A stretch of DNA of 64,000 nt from contig JAIXMP010000042.1 of NCBI GenBank assembly GCA_025677815.1, positions 186,001 to 250,000 on the forward strand. Reading direction: 5' to 3'. Positions within the stretch are counted from its first letter, which is position 1. Every line of letters begins with the position of its first letter. Made by a program: the position numbers and the translations under genes. The DNA comes from Phascolomyces articulosus (Eukaryota > Mucoromycota > Mucoromycetes > Mucorales > Lichtheimiaceae). The notes beneath the pieces are model-generated. The model searched no databases, was not told where the DNA came from, and saw only the letters and a list, made by a program, of their open reading frames with translations. This document shows positions 1-11,465 of the stretch, one piece after another.

Positions 1-1622
1 TCTTGGCATGGTGATATTTATCGCACCAGGATGCACTTATAGATATAGCGAGATGCTTTTATTCATGAAAAGCACCAGCGGAATTACTTTTACATAAATG
101 AAGAAGTTACCCTACAAACAAATAACTTACAAATATGATGAATGGTCGAAATAAACAATATAAACAACGGCATATGTTCTTTATTAAGGGTTTCTATAAT
201 CAACGTTGCCATAATAACTAGTAGTAATTAGATCAATAACATGAAATGTCAATTCAACACAACGCAGCTGATACTGGTATAAGTCATTGTTAGTACAACG
301 GCTGAGACAGATAATAACCATACCCCCCCTTCCCTCCTCATCAAGGTTTTCTACATCTACAAATGGAGGTAAGAAATATCAGGTTCCTCCTGGCTATGAA
401 CAACAGCTATTATGTCAACTGTTTCCTGTTGTCTATATTAATCATGATTTGCCTCCCCTTCTAACACATAAAAATATAACATTTTATTTTATAAGGCATT
501 TTATTTCTATAAATAAACAAGGATGGAAGTCGTAATCTTGGGTTACTAAATATTTATAGTAATGCTGTAAACCCTATATCATCCCATAACCTAGTATCAT
601 TCTTGATATACACCGGAGAGTAATATATAGAAATATATAGAAATTAGAGAAGAATAGGATGAGATGGGATGAGAACCCATCATGTTGAATGAATGGGGGA
701 ATGGTGATTTGTAAAATAAAAAAAAAATATGAGATATATTTATAAAAAAAAATGCCAAGGCTTGTTATTATCTATTTGAGGATATTAATCGACATAAAAA
801 TAGTTTACAGCTGATCAAAAAACAAAGTAGATCTTCCTTTTTTATATATATAGAGACTACTACTACTACTGCTATTTTCTTTATTTTGTGATTAATGGAT
901 TGAATATAATCATCATCATATATGACCATGTTTCTACCCAAATAGAATGAAATTTTATGATGAATAATGGTAGAAATAAAAATGTTTCACTTTTTCTTAA
1001 AAAAAGAGATCGACGTGATGGTTTGTTTCTTTTTATACTTGCTGATGATCAAGAAGATCCGTATTAAACCGGTTTAGTGTAACATACCCACGGATGGATC
1101 GTCGTCGGATTATTTTATTTTTCTTTTCATATTTTGATTAAAAAAAATAGAACAGAAAAGGGCAAAGGTCGATCAGGTTTTGGCTTGATTGTAAATGTTC
1201 ATTATTTGATAACAGTTTTAGTTTAGTGAACTATTCAAATATTGTAAGATATACTTCTTTATGTATATATATATATATATATGATATATGATATAAGAAA
1301 AGTAGATTATTTTATAACAACATATGATGATACTCCTTCTCCCCCCCCCAAAAAAAAAAGAGAACCCGTTTGACGTCAGCTTTATTTCTTTTATCTGTGT
1401 GAATCTGTCTTTTATTACTCACAAGATGATGGGACACTCACTCACTCACTCACTCACTTTATCACTCATTCAATCATAGTACTTTAAGAAAGAGCGTGTC
1501 AGAAAAAGTTTTTATTTTTTCTTTCTTTTTTGTTTTTTTTTTTCTTTTTGCTTCAAAACTTATACTTCTTCATTCTTACGTATTTACTGTAACTCTTTCA
1601 TTTCATATTAAAAAGATAGAAA
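1..1622. other. Intergenic region upstream of the Con7-like gene
   Basis: No convincing coding sequence is seen on either strand. The stretch is AT-rich with poly-A/poly-T runs, a short (AT)n run near 1270 and a CACT tetranucleotide run near 1437-1457. A pyrimidine-rich tract at about 1500-1560 lies just before the start codon of the next gene. A short open frame at 287-535 has no recognisable domain and was not accepted. Confidence 0.6.
1371..1378. promoter_or_regulatory. Consensus CRE (ATF/CREB) palindrome
   Basis: A perfect TGACGTCA octamer lies about 245 bp upstream of the Con7-like start codon. This is the canonical binding site of ATF/CREB bZIP factors, and its distance suits a fungal promoter. 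Function is inferred from sequence only. Confidence 0.4.
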
Positions 1623-3103
1623 ATGACACATCATCAAGTATCTGGATATTCACTTGGATATAATTCATCCACTACTGTTGTATCATCATCATCATCAACA
1701 TCCCCTTCTATGACTACTACTGCAACGACTATTACAACACCTTCTATTGTAACAGCAACAACGACAGATAATAACTTGTTTTCTCGACCTACAACACAAC
1801 ATCATCATATGGTTACAAATGCTACCAGTTCACTTCCTTTACCACTTTCTTCTAATACAACAACGACTACCGGCCCTGACCGATACATTTTAAACCAACC
1901 TTCTTTACCACCTCTTTCACAACTGTTAACTACAAATGACCCAGCAAAAGCCGCTGCTGCTAATCAAGTCATGATGCAACAACAACAACAACAACAATCG
2001 TCTTATTACGATGCAACGCCATCTCAACAATTAGCAAATACTTATAATGACGTGGAAGCTGTGGCTGCTGCTGCTTCTGTTATGCCAATGACTCTTATAC
2101 CAACAACTCCTCATTCCGTAACAAGTTTTTCAAACCCTAGCACTCCTCTTCCACAAGTACCTGCATCCGTACCTATCACAACAACTTCTAATACTACAAA
2201 TGCAACAACGATTACCTCTATCCCAGCTGCAACAAGTGCATCAGATATGGTACCTGTAGTAGTAGCAGCAACAACAGCAGCAGCAGGTCAACCTTCTTCA
2301 TCATCGACGATGCAACAACCTTTGGATCCATATACATCACAGCAACAACATGATTTACAATATCAACGTTCACCTACACAAAGAAGAGTTCGACATGAAT
2401 CTGAATCTAGCAGTTCTTCTGAAAACAAAGTTTATTCTTTTGTTGCTATACCCGGTAATAATCAAAAGAAACGACCTAGAAGACGATTTGATGAAATTGA
2501 GCGATTATACCATTGTAACTGGCCCGGATGTACAAAATCTTATGGTACTTTAAACCATTTGAATGCTCATGTGAGCATGCAGAAACATGTAAGGCATATT
2601 TTTTTTATTTAATTCTTTTCTACTACACTTCTTCCCTATTTTTCCCTTATAGAATAAGGATTATTCATTGAATAACAATAATAAAATGGATATAGGGTCC
2701 AAAGCGTCATCCTGCTGAATTTAAAGAAATGCGAAAAGAATGGCGTCGACAGAAAAAGGAACGAGATGGATCGAATAAAAAAGATAAAAAACAATCAACA
2801 TCTTCATCAGAATCATCTTCTGTTTCAAGTAGTATCAGTCATAGTCATTCATCTACTACTAGAGCAACAGCATTATCAGTAGCACAACCACCATCAGTAC
2901 CATCCACAGCAACAATGGCAAGTACAAGTCAAGAAATAAAACAAGATCCTACTTTTGCAGCTGCAGCAGCAGCGGCTGCCGCTGCCGCTGCCGCTGCTTC
3001 ACAACAACAACGTCCTATCAATTATCATCGATCTCCTTATGACCAACAATATCAATACCATTTACAATCTGTACCGGCCATGACACTTGGAAGTTTTTAT
3101 TAA
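1623..3103 (+). CDS. Con7-like C2H2 zinc-finger transcription factor
   Basis: Two exons, 1623-2588 and 2696-3103, separated by a 107-nt GT-AG intron that splits the conserved domain; about 457 aa. The N-terminal two thirds is Thr/Ser/Gln-rich low complexity. Residues near 265-350 hold the conserved core: a VYSFVAIPG motif, a basic KKRPRRRFDEIERLY stretch, then a C-X4-C-X12-H-X5-H finger (about 296-322) containing YGTLNHLNAHV. Exon 2 continues in frame with a GPKRHPAEFKEMRKEW segment. This whole block is typical of ascomycete Con7, a regulator of infection-related morphogenesis and cell-wall genes. A basic stretch, a poly-Ala run and a Gln-rich tail follow. The protein is presumably nuclear. 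The direct orthologue's role in this fungus is inferred. Confidence 0.87.
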
Positions 3104-5462
3104 AAAAAAGGAAGATATGATTTTATACTTCTTTTTAACTGTATTTTCATATATTTTACTTATATATATATACCAACATATATTACCTGTATCCAAACCC
3201 CTCATATTCCGATATGAACAAACAAAAAAGTCCGTCAACAGTACTTTTTTTTTTTTTTCAAAAAAAAAAAAAGAGAAAAAGCCTCTTTTATCATTCTTTA
3301 CACGCAAATAAGTTTCTTTTGTATATTAATTTTTTAGTCATTATTTCTCATTATTAAAAAAAAGGTTTTATTCCTACGATGTCTTGTTACATTTTATTCA
3401 ACCAAGTCGTCCTTTTATCTGATATAATATATAAGATAGAATAGTTATTACAAATATTTATATTACTATAAGTAACAGTAAGAACGGGTGCCCCGATTAA
3501 TGATTTTGTTTTTTTTTTTCCGGTGAGTGTTACACGATATGGCTTTGGGGGGGATAGCAACCACGCCCTTGTTATTTGTTATAATAGTGTAACGAATCAT
3601 GGATTCCACCCCATTCCATTCTAACTCATTCAGCCTCTTTTTATACTTCATAATACGCCCCCCGCAGATCCTTTTTTTTAAACTTTTTTTTTTCGGGTAC
3701 ATATTCCGTTTGGATGATAAAGCAACAAAAAATGTTTTTATTATTCCTACCTTTTTTCATTCGTGATCCATCAAGTCATTATGACTGAAAAATAGTCTTC
3801 TATTTTTTCATACAAATATATTATATTATAAAAAACGACGCAACAATTAGATAATAAGACTGGTCCATCCAAAGTATAGTAGAAAAATTCAAGTTGGGTA
3901 TATTCTATAAAAACATCAATATCAAGTTGTTCGCGTGAGTATGACAAAATTGTTAATTAATATATTTTTCCCACCTCATCCTTCATGCTTTTACACAATA
4001 AAATAATTTCTTCTGATCATATGAAGAATTTTTGTCTATACTGTTATCTTATTATTACTTTAACCTATTAACTAACAAATGCATTATGAAGAGCATGGCT
4101 AATCGAAAACATATTGTCCAGTTACGAGCTTACGCAGTTGTCCGATAAGTACAATTTAATAATGATATAAATCAGGAAAGAAAGATACTCATATCCACTC
4201 CAAAAAAATAATACAATGGCGATAATGTTAATAGCATATCTGAATCCTCAGAGAAATTCACTTTTCCCAAAAGATACTCACACAAGAAATCATCATAGTT
4301 ATTGTCGCTTAACAAGAGAGCCAGTATTCTGTTGTCGGAATACCTTGAGAATAAATCTCATGACGGTGGTAATGACTCCAAAAAAAAATAACGACTATAA
4401 AAGGACGATGTCATATTGTGCACAATATTCTGTTAATGTATTAAAAGGAACGATGATATGATATATGCTTTTTAATTTGGAAATAGAGTTAGAGTTGCAT
4501 GATTGAAATGAAATTGGTCTTCACCCTGTACCAACAAAGAATGTACTACTTGTACTTGTACCAGTTATTATTATTACTATTGGTAGAACCATTTTGATCC
4601 AAAAGCAACCTCAATATGTGGTCAAAAATACAGATAGCAATTGTATAATATACATCACTACTACTCTTTCAAGTGGATATCAAGAAGATATATAACACCC
4701 TTTTCTATATATTCAATTTTTTCTGTATATAAGTCTTCCACAGTGTATATTCAGGTTTATATTGTTACAGTTATTTTGTCTTTCCTGTATGAAGAAAGAT
4801 TATTTTCATCCAAATTCACAGCCTACTACTATTTTCACATACAATGTATAATAAATAATACCCACTCAATTCAAGATGGGTTTTCTTTTATGCTGCCAAA
4901 ATATTATATGAGTTGGTCCATAACAGAGCAAGAGGTTTATTTTATTTCGTCATCACTCGGTACTACTTTTTTAAATAAAAAAAGTAATTGAGATACACGC
5001 AGTAACTAATATCAACTTGAAGCATAAAATAGTGACACTGTCATTTTTTTTAATTATGTAACATATATGATTGTTTTTCAGTATGTGTTTACTTTTCAAT
5101 AGAAGTACGTAGTATACAAATTGCTTAAAAAATAATATTTATTACACGTTTGGATGAAAATATAAAAGTGCATTTATTTTCTTATTGTATCAACAAAAGA
5201 AAAAAGAGGCATTCGCCAATATCTAAAATGCTTGTAACATTGATAAGCAGTGAAATATTCTTATGTAATAGGGCAAAGCAATGCCATACTACGTAGATTC
5301 CTACCATTACCCGAATACAAATAAACTGGGTATAGTAGATCTGGGCATTGTTAATATAAGACAACAAAGGCATATCACGCATTAATTAAATAGGCATAGA
5401 AATTCCGACACTCCAAAATGAGGTTTGGGGAGGGAAACGTGTAGTTTTTATTTTATAGACCC
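3104..5462. other. Intergenic region, no gene seen
   Basis: AT-rich sequence with many homopolymer runs and a somewhat GC-richer patch at 3480-3700. Open frames such as 4641-4991 have random AT-driven composition (Tyr/Ile/Phe/Ser-rich) and no motif. No tRNA B-box was found. Confidence 0.55.
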
Positions 5463-7322
5463 ATGTCAGCATTACAAAAAGAATTATTTAAAAAAACTGC
5501 ACCGTCAGAATTAGACCCTATCAACAATGAATCTATTATAGAAGAGGAAGGAGAAGAAAACGATTCAGTACCAGAATTAACTGGAGGGTAGATGTTTTTT
5601 TTTATTTATTTATTACGATCTTTCTAATTCATATATATATATATATACAAGAGAATCGTTGAAAGAAAAGAAACTGATGCCATTCGTGATTTTTATATTA
5701 TTATTAAAAAAGAGCATCAGCTGCTTCATTAAGTCTCAAGTTACCTACACGTATAAAAAAGGATAGATATGCACCTGTTTCATGGGATACTTATTTTGAA
5801 GAATATCAAGATATTGCTATACCAAATACCTCTAATATATCCTTTTTTTTTTAAAAAAAAAAACTAAGTAATGGATAATTTTATCCGCTTTTGGATTTAT
5901 ACATAAAATCCTTAACGAAATTTTACACACCTTTCGCGTGTATAGAATTGATGCGCAACCACCCAATCAATCCCATCCAGTTTTTGTACTTCATCATGGT
6001 GCAGGTCATTCAGGTTTATCATTTGCCATGACAGCCCATGCTATCAAAGTTCAAACAGAAGGACAGTGCTCAATTATTGCTTTAGACAGTCGTGGTCATG
6101 GTAAAATAGATGCATCATTTTTTGACAGTTTCTTATTTCCTATATCATCCATCCACTTTTATGTAAAAAAAAATAAGACCCCCACTGATTTTGTATACAT
6201 CCAATGATTATTTTAGGTGATACACATACATCTAACGACGAGGATTATTCACTTGAAACCATGAGTAATGACTTAGTAAATGTTATACAACAATTGTATA
6301 AAGAAGAAAAACCAGATTTGATTTTGGTTGGTCATAGGTAACTAGTATTAACTTTCTATCTATATTGCTCATGAGTTATACGTATAATATGATTTCTGGA
6401 TATAAACTTTTATAACATAGTATGGGTGGTTCTGTCGTCGTTGATGTAGCAAGTAAAAAATGTTTATCCAATGTAGTTGGTGTTTGCGTATTAGATGTGG
6501 TAGAGGGTAACATGAAATCCATAAAATAATACACACATGTGTTGAATTCTTTCTCATCTTATGTTGTAATAATACATATAACTTAGGATCTGCTATGGAT
6601 GCTTTGGCTTCTATGACAACGATATTAAGCACAAGACCACAACAATTCAAATCAGTAGAACAAGCAATTCAATGGAGGTAAATTAATGGATTGTTGGGAT
6701 TGGGAAAAGAAAACATAAACTAATAATGTATTTCTAAAGTCAAAAATCAGGCACAGTGCATAATTTGAAATCTGCAAGAGTTTCTGTACCCACTTTAGTA
6801 CGTCCTATAGATAATGATTCATCTACTTTGGTTTGGAGAACAGATTTGATAAAGACTAAACCTTATTGGACAGGTAAAGTAAAAAGAAGAGGATTGATGC
6901 TATGTGGAAAGAAATTATTTATACTCAAATGTTCAATTTCTGATTTACAGAATGGTTCGAAAACCTTTCATCCAAGTTTCTAAGTTGTCCTGCTGCCAAA
7001 TTGTTGATTTTAGCTGGTACAGATCGATTGGATAAACCTTTAATGATTGGACAAATGCAAGGTAACCTTTACAAAATGAAATAGAAAGCAGCTTCCATCT
7101 TAATAGTATACTTTTCTTTTTTTTTTTTTTTTTACTTACAGAATAATAATTTTATTTTATATGAATTGTGTAGGTAAATTCCAACTTCATATTATACCAG
7201 AAGCAGGCCATTTCTTACAAGAAGATGAACCAGAAAGAACAGCACAATGTTTAGTTGAATTTTGGAAAAGAAACAAGCGTCTCGTATTACCTCCCAAAGT
7301 ACCTTTACCCAACAAAAAATAA
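5463..7322 (+). CDS. PPE1: Protein phosphatase methylesterase 1 (PP2A demethylase)
   Basis: Removes the C-terminal methyl ester from the PP2A catalytic subunit. Nine exons: 5463-5587, 5713-5836, 5929-6100, 6217-6337, 6421-6506, 6587-6677, 6740-6873, 6951-7061 and 7174-7322; 370 aa, close to human PPME1 (386). The alpha/beta-hydrolase hallmarks are present: [10 protein letters not shown] oxyanion region, GHSMGG nucleophile elbow (Ser181), Asp206 in VLDVVEG and His334 in [11 protein letters not shown]. The 25-residue Ser-Asp spacing equals the human enzyme's. [17 protein letters not shown] is also family-typical. Intron 2 (5837-5928) is not GT-AG but a U12-type AT-AC intron (see separate entry); all others are GT-AG. 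Reading through intron 2 hits a stop within a few codons, so that splice is required. Confidence 0.93.
5837..5928 (+). other. U12-type AT-AC intron in PPE1
   Basis: The 92-nt intron begins ATATCCTT (5837-5844), matching the minor-spliceosome AT-AC donor consensus. It carries ATCCTTAAC at 5908-5916, matching the U12 branch-site consensus TTCCTTRAY at 8 of 9 positions. It ends in AC at 5927-5928, about 13 nt after the branch adenosine, within the usual 10-15 nt. The join is phase 0 and restores the conserved NTSN-TFRVYR continuity of methylesterases. No GT donor exists in the preceding 35 bases of exon, and read-through meets TAA. Confidence 0.88.
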
Positions 7323-7954
7323 ATAAACAATGGATTTATACTTTTCAAAAGCAAAAAAAGAGACTTTATTATTATTAATTATTAATTATAAACTATATAC
7401 TTCTTGTTTGGAAATCAAATATCTAAAAAACATGAATCAACCAATAAAAGAAAATGAGTCTTTCTATTTCACAGTAACATACATATCATCCTTCCCATAA
7501 AAAAAAGAAAGAAAGAAGCCATCAGGACTTCTTAGAGATATTATCGTACACGGTTTCTTTCACATCTATATATGATTTCATCATTTTGTAACTTCCTCTT
7601 TCTCCACGTTTACATATATATACTTTTAAAAAAAACTTTACCTTTTGTTATATGCATGATATATATATATATATATATACATATATATATAATAGAATCT
7701 AATTCAGACATTCGCCTAATGTATCGTCATTGGTATAAAATAAAAAAAAAGTAAACAAACCCTTATAAAACGCCCAAATAAACATTTGGTGTTTTAATAC
7801 CAAGGGTCGACCTTCTTTTAAGAATTTTATATTCAAACGTTTACCAAAGTTGTCATCATGTAAAATAATTAGGATTCCCCTTTTAAAGAAAAGGGGAAAA
7901 GCAAAAAGAAGAGAGGTTTTCAAATATTTTTTTTTCGTGTTGTTTAATTTCTAG

Positions 7955-8110
7955 CAATCCAAAAATGAGGCTTTGCAATTGGAACTTGAAAAAATTCAAT
8001 AAGTTGAAGAACCGAAACCCGTTTTTGGTAGACCTGTCACTTTTTCGTATGATGCTGCAAGAAAGGATCTTTTACCAACTACAACAACACTTCTTCATCA
8101 AAAAACATAA
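7955..8110 (+). pseudogene. Coding-like fragment with internal stop, unknown family
   Basis: Directly after a plausible TTTCTAG acceptor, one frame reads 15 codons (a Glu/Leu/Lys-rich helix-like piece), then TAA at 8000-8002. It continues for 35 more natural-looking codons, including VFGRPVTFSYDAARKDLLP, before a second TAA. Composition after the stop is clearly protein-like, so this may be a decayed terminal exon or a gene with one nonsense change. A possible short upstream exon at 7719-7750 (ATG followed by a GTAAAC donor) gives the wrong phase for this frame. The family is not recognised. Confidence 0.3.
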
Positions 8111-8257
8111 TTGAGTTTATCTATATACATATCTTTTCTTATTATTTTACGCCAATTATCACATCATTATTTATTTCTCTTAAACGAAATTTAGTATTCA
8201 TTTATTGTAAAAGGAAATGTAGCTATATTTACTTATAAAAAAAAGTGAATTAGCAAT

Positions 8258-8374
8258 TTATCTTTTTAGTCGTGCGGAACCAGACGATAAGGATGGTGGT
8301 AATGGAATGAAGGAATGAGTATGATAAACATCTATTTCCAACTCTTCTTTTTCTTTTTCCATTTCATCATCCAT
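8258..8374 (-). CDS. Possible small or terminal coding frame, unknown
   Basis: On the minus strand a 38-codon frame begins with an acidic/basic helix-like run (DEMEKEKEELEIDVYHTH) and ends PLPPSLSSGSARLKR before TAA. An overlapping frame upstream also looks coding (MNAQQIDETEQEEKEGD), as if one frame had been shifted, or as if a small upstream exon existed. Nothing recognisable is encoded. It could be chance or a relic. Confidence 0.18.
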   Translation of the reverse strand: MDDEMEKEKEELEIDVYHTHSFIPLPPSLSSGSARLKR

Positions 8375-9911
8375 CACCTTCTTTTTCTTCTTGCTCTGTT
8401 TCGTCTATTTGTTGTGCATTCATAATATAAACTAAAAAAAAGAATAAAAAAGAATAAAATGGCATGTTTCTAACATTGTATACGTACAATATGATTTGGC
8501 TAGGCACTGAGAAAGCGCAAGAAGAATATAGATAGATATAAAAAAAAGTATACAAAGGAAAAACGATATGAAATTTTGGATTACAAGATCCCTCTATTTA
8601 TCTGAAATATAAAGGGCTAATCTAACGTCTACTTAAGTACACTAATATACATATATCTATATAGAATATCTATACATTTCGTATTTCTTTGTCTTTTAAA
8701 ACCATACATTCGTCCATAATGTCATGGTACACACCACTACAAACAAGAAGAAGGGGTCTCACGTACAAGAGTACTCACCATTTTGGAACCATTTGACATG
8801 GCAAGAAGGGATACTCGAATATATATAAACACTCTGATATAAGTTACATTAATAAAAAGAGCATGCTATTTACTGGGTTGTCAAAAAATTAACCAATTAA
8901 ATGAATGAAAATAATTTTTATAATTAAAACTTGATAGACAAAATATGTCCTTGATATGTGGTTCCCTTTAGAACAAATCATAATTCCAAAAAGGAGATAA
9001 TAAATTAGATAGTGATGATTCTACACAAGAATGAATCAATTATACATTATCTGCTTCTGGTAGTGATGATTTTTCAAATAATATCATCGCATACTATTCC
9101 TGCCTGACTACACACGTAAATCCGAGAGGCTTTTTTGGCGGAGATCTAAGAGCAAGTTATTGTGACTGTAAGCTTAGAGTATAAAAAGTGAAAAACTTGC
9201 AAAAAAGTTTTTTTTTTTTCTTTACTCACTAAATTTAAACGAACTCTGAATTGTGCGAACTTGTTTTTTATCAAGTTATGTCACCCAGACAAGTGTTCAA
9301 GAAAAACATAAGGCGTATAGTAAAACCGGGTGCTCGAGATTTGTATCTTTGAAGGCATTCGACCATTGAAGCGTCACAAATAATATTACAATATTCAAAA
9401 AACGAAAATGATATATAATATTATATGATGTTTATTATATCTTAGAATCATCGAACATCGTGGTACTATAATGTAGTTACGAATGGTATCTTTTGATGAA
9501 ATGATACTGGGTACTGGGAATAAAGGAGGGATGGTTTGGTTGGTTAAGTTATAAATTGGTTGGTTTGATTATTATGTCCTGTGTTTCTCTCTGTCTCCAT
9601 ACATACACCCACCCACACACACTCATGATTCCAGACATGGTGAAAAAAAAAAGAATATCACATTCCAAAAGAAAAGTTGTCATGAATCAATGAGAACCAA
9701 TCAATTTCTTTTCCAGAAACGGTGAAAACAAAGTGCACCAATGAATGAGCATAAAAAAAATACATACTTTTTATCTTCCCCACAGACAATTCAATTATTT
9801 TTCTTTTCTCTTTTTTTTTTCTCACTTTATCCCATTTTTATATCATATTAAGAAGCATACAAACCCTTATCAAATTTAAGAGAAAAAGGAGACTGGGATA
9901 AATAGTATACA

Positions 9912-11375
9912 ATGGAAACTGAAAGTAATACTGATACTACTTCAACAACAATAACAACAAGTCAAACTCCACGACCACAGCAACCGCAGCAACAACAACC
10001 ACAGCAACAGCACGAAGAGACTATTGACGCGATTGCTGCTGCTGCTCCAGTGGACGATGAAGACGGTCCTGCATTAGCCAATTATTTTCGTGAACTTCAA
10101 TTGGAATTGACAAAACAAATGCATGAAAGTGAATCAAGATTACCGAAATGTTACGAAGAAGGTACCTTTTGGATCACTCCACCCAATGCTTTTTTTACAT
10201 TATGGAAGCATAATAAAAAACCTGGTGCCGCTATTGGTAATACAACTACCTCTTCCGCTACGACTGGTACTACTATAACACCAGGCAGTTCAACCACAGC
10301 TCAAAACAAAGAAAAGAATAATAAAAATGACAAGGATACTACTGACTTGACAGATACCAACACCACTAGCAACAATAATCCTACGACAACAACAGCAGTA
10401 AATAACAAGAAAAGCAATGATCACACTGAATTATTATCAATGAAACGACCGCGTGTTTTTGTCTGGCTTGTTCATTTATTAGTTGATATCTTACAATGTC
10501 CTTCGGAAGGTTGTCATTTGAAAAAATTACAATCGCATGGTTGGGCAACGGCACCGTGTGCACGAAGAATTCTGGATTTACATAGTGATTTTTACTTGAT
10601 GAGTTATCGTTATAAATGTACGCATTGTAAACGAACGTTTTTCGGTCACGATCAAGCGATTCGCGATGCATTACCAACGCCTTTAGCAGAAGAATTTCCA
10701 GCTGTTTTATCCCATCGAAGTGGTATTTCTCGATCTACTTTAGAATTGATGCAAAGTTGTTCTACTTCAGCCATTGGTCCTTTTACACGAATACTCAAAG
10801 AGCATCATGCTCTACGATCAGCTCGATTAAAATTACAATATTTAGCTGCTAAAAAGGATTCTTCTATAGCAACTGGCAGCCTGGATCAATCCAACATATC
10901 ATCATCCTCGTCTACTACTACTACGAATTCTACATCTAATAAAAAACGACGTATTATCACTACAGCATCAACAAATACCCCATCTTCTTCTTCTTCATCT
11001 CTATCAACAGCAACAACAACAAATAATGCAGTCGTACCAGCTGCTATTGCAACAGTTGCTCAAATACATCATTCTCATCAACATCGACCTTCGATTCCAC
11101 CTCCTATTGCTCCTCGTCCACCCCAACCTACTCCTGTTTTTTTACCACAACCAATATTTGCCATGCATCCCCATTTAGTGGCATTACAACATCAACAACA
11201 ACAACAATTGCAACCAACATCGTCTTCACAACATCCACCTGCTATTGTACCTCAAGCAATTCCTTTACAACCTATTTTTTATATCCGACCTGAGACAGCA
11301 AGACCCAACCGACTTCCTATTCATGCACTAAAAAAACCTCGAAAACCACGTACTCTTCTCAAAAAGCCAAATTAA
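9912..11375 (+). CDS. DUF6729-like zinc-binding-domain protein
   Basis: Intronless 487-aa open frame. The central region (about 175-310) is conserved-looking and the flanks are Gln/Thr/Ser/Pro-rich. Putative metal ligands are Cys196/Cys201 (CPSEGC) and Cys236/Cys239 (YKCTHC). They surround RRILDLHSDFYLMSYRY and are followed by LAEEFPAVLSHRSGISRS. The combination of CX4C, CX2C and FPAVLxHRSGxxRS resembles the DUF6729 module found in proteins of fungi and animals, often near transposon-like contexts. The ATG is the first in frame after a pyrimidine-rich tract. The basic C-terminus (KKPRKPRTLLKK) suggests nuclear localisation. Function is unknown and the family assignment is from memory. Confidence 0.75.
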   Translation: METESNTDTTSTTITTSQTPRPQQPQQQQPQQQHEETIDAIAAAAPVDDEDGPALANYFRELQLELTKQMHESESRLPKCYEEGTFWITPPNAFFTLWKHNKKPGAAIGNTTTSSATTGTTITPGSSTTAQNKEKNNKNDKDTTDLTDTNTTSNNNPTTTTAVNNKKSNDHTELLSMKRPRVFVWLVHLLVDILQCPSEGCHLKKLQSHGWATAPCARRILDLHSDFYLMSYRYKCTHCKRTFFGHDQAIRDALPTPLAEEFPAVLSHRSGISRSTLELMQSCSTSAIGPFTRILKEHHALRSARLKLQYLAAKKDSSIATGSLDQSNISSSSSTTTTNSTSNKKRRIITTASTNTPSSSSSSLSTATTTNNAVVPAAIATVAQIHHSHQHRPSIPPPIAPRPPQPTPVFLPQPIFAMHPHLVALQHQQQQQLQPTSSSQHPPAIVPQAIPLQPIFYIRPETARPNRLPIHALKKPRKPRTLLKKPN

Positions 11376-11465
11376 TAATAAACATGCTGTTTTTAAAAAT
11401 ACTTATTTTTTCATAATTATATATTCAATAAGGGTGATGTTGATGGATCAAAAAAGATGATTATT

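Larger units (their letters stand above)
7323..9911. other. Mostly non-coding interval with two coding-like remnants
   Basis: AT-rich, with several (TA)n microsatellites near 7660-7690. Apart from the two weak coding-like pieces listed separately at 7955-8110 and 8258-8374, no domain, RNA gene or repeat pair is recognised. A pyrimidine-rich tract at 9795-9835 precedes the next start codon. Confidence 0.5.

Noticed and set aside
287..535. 82-codon open frame near the left edge
   Set aside because: No motif, no good start context, composition drifts to AT-random after 40 codons; could at most be part of a gene outside the window.
4641..4991. 116-codon open frame rich in Tyr, Ile, Ser and Phe
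   Set aside because: Composition is what AT-rich non-coding DNA gives by chance; no domain, and no neighbouring exons that extend it.
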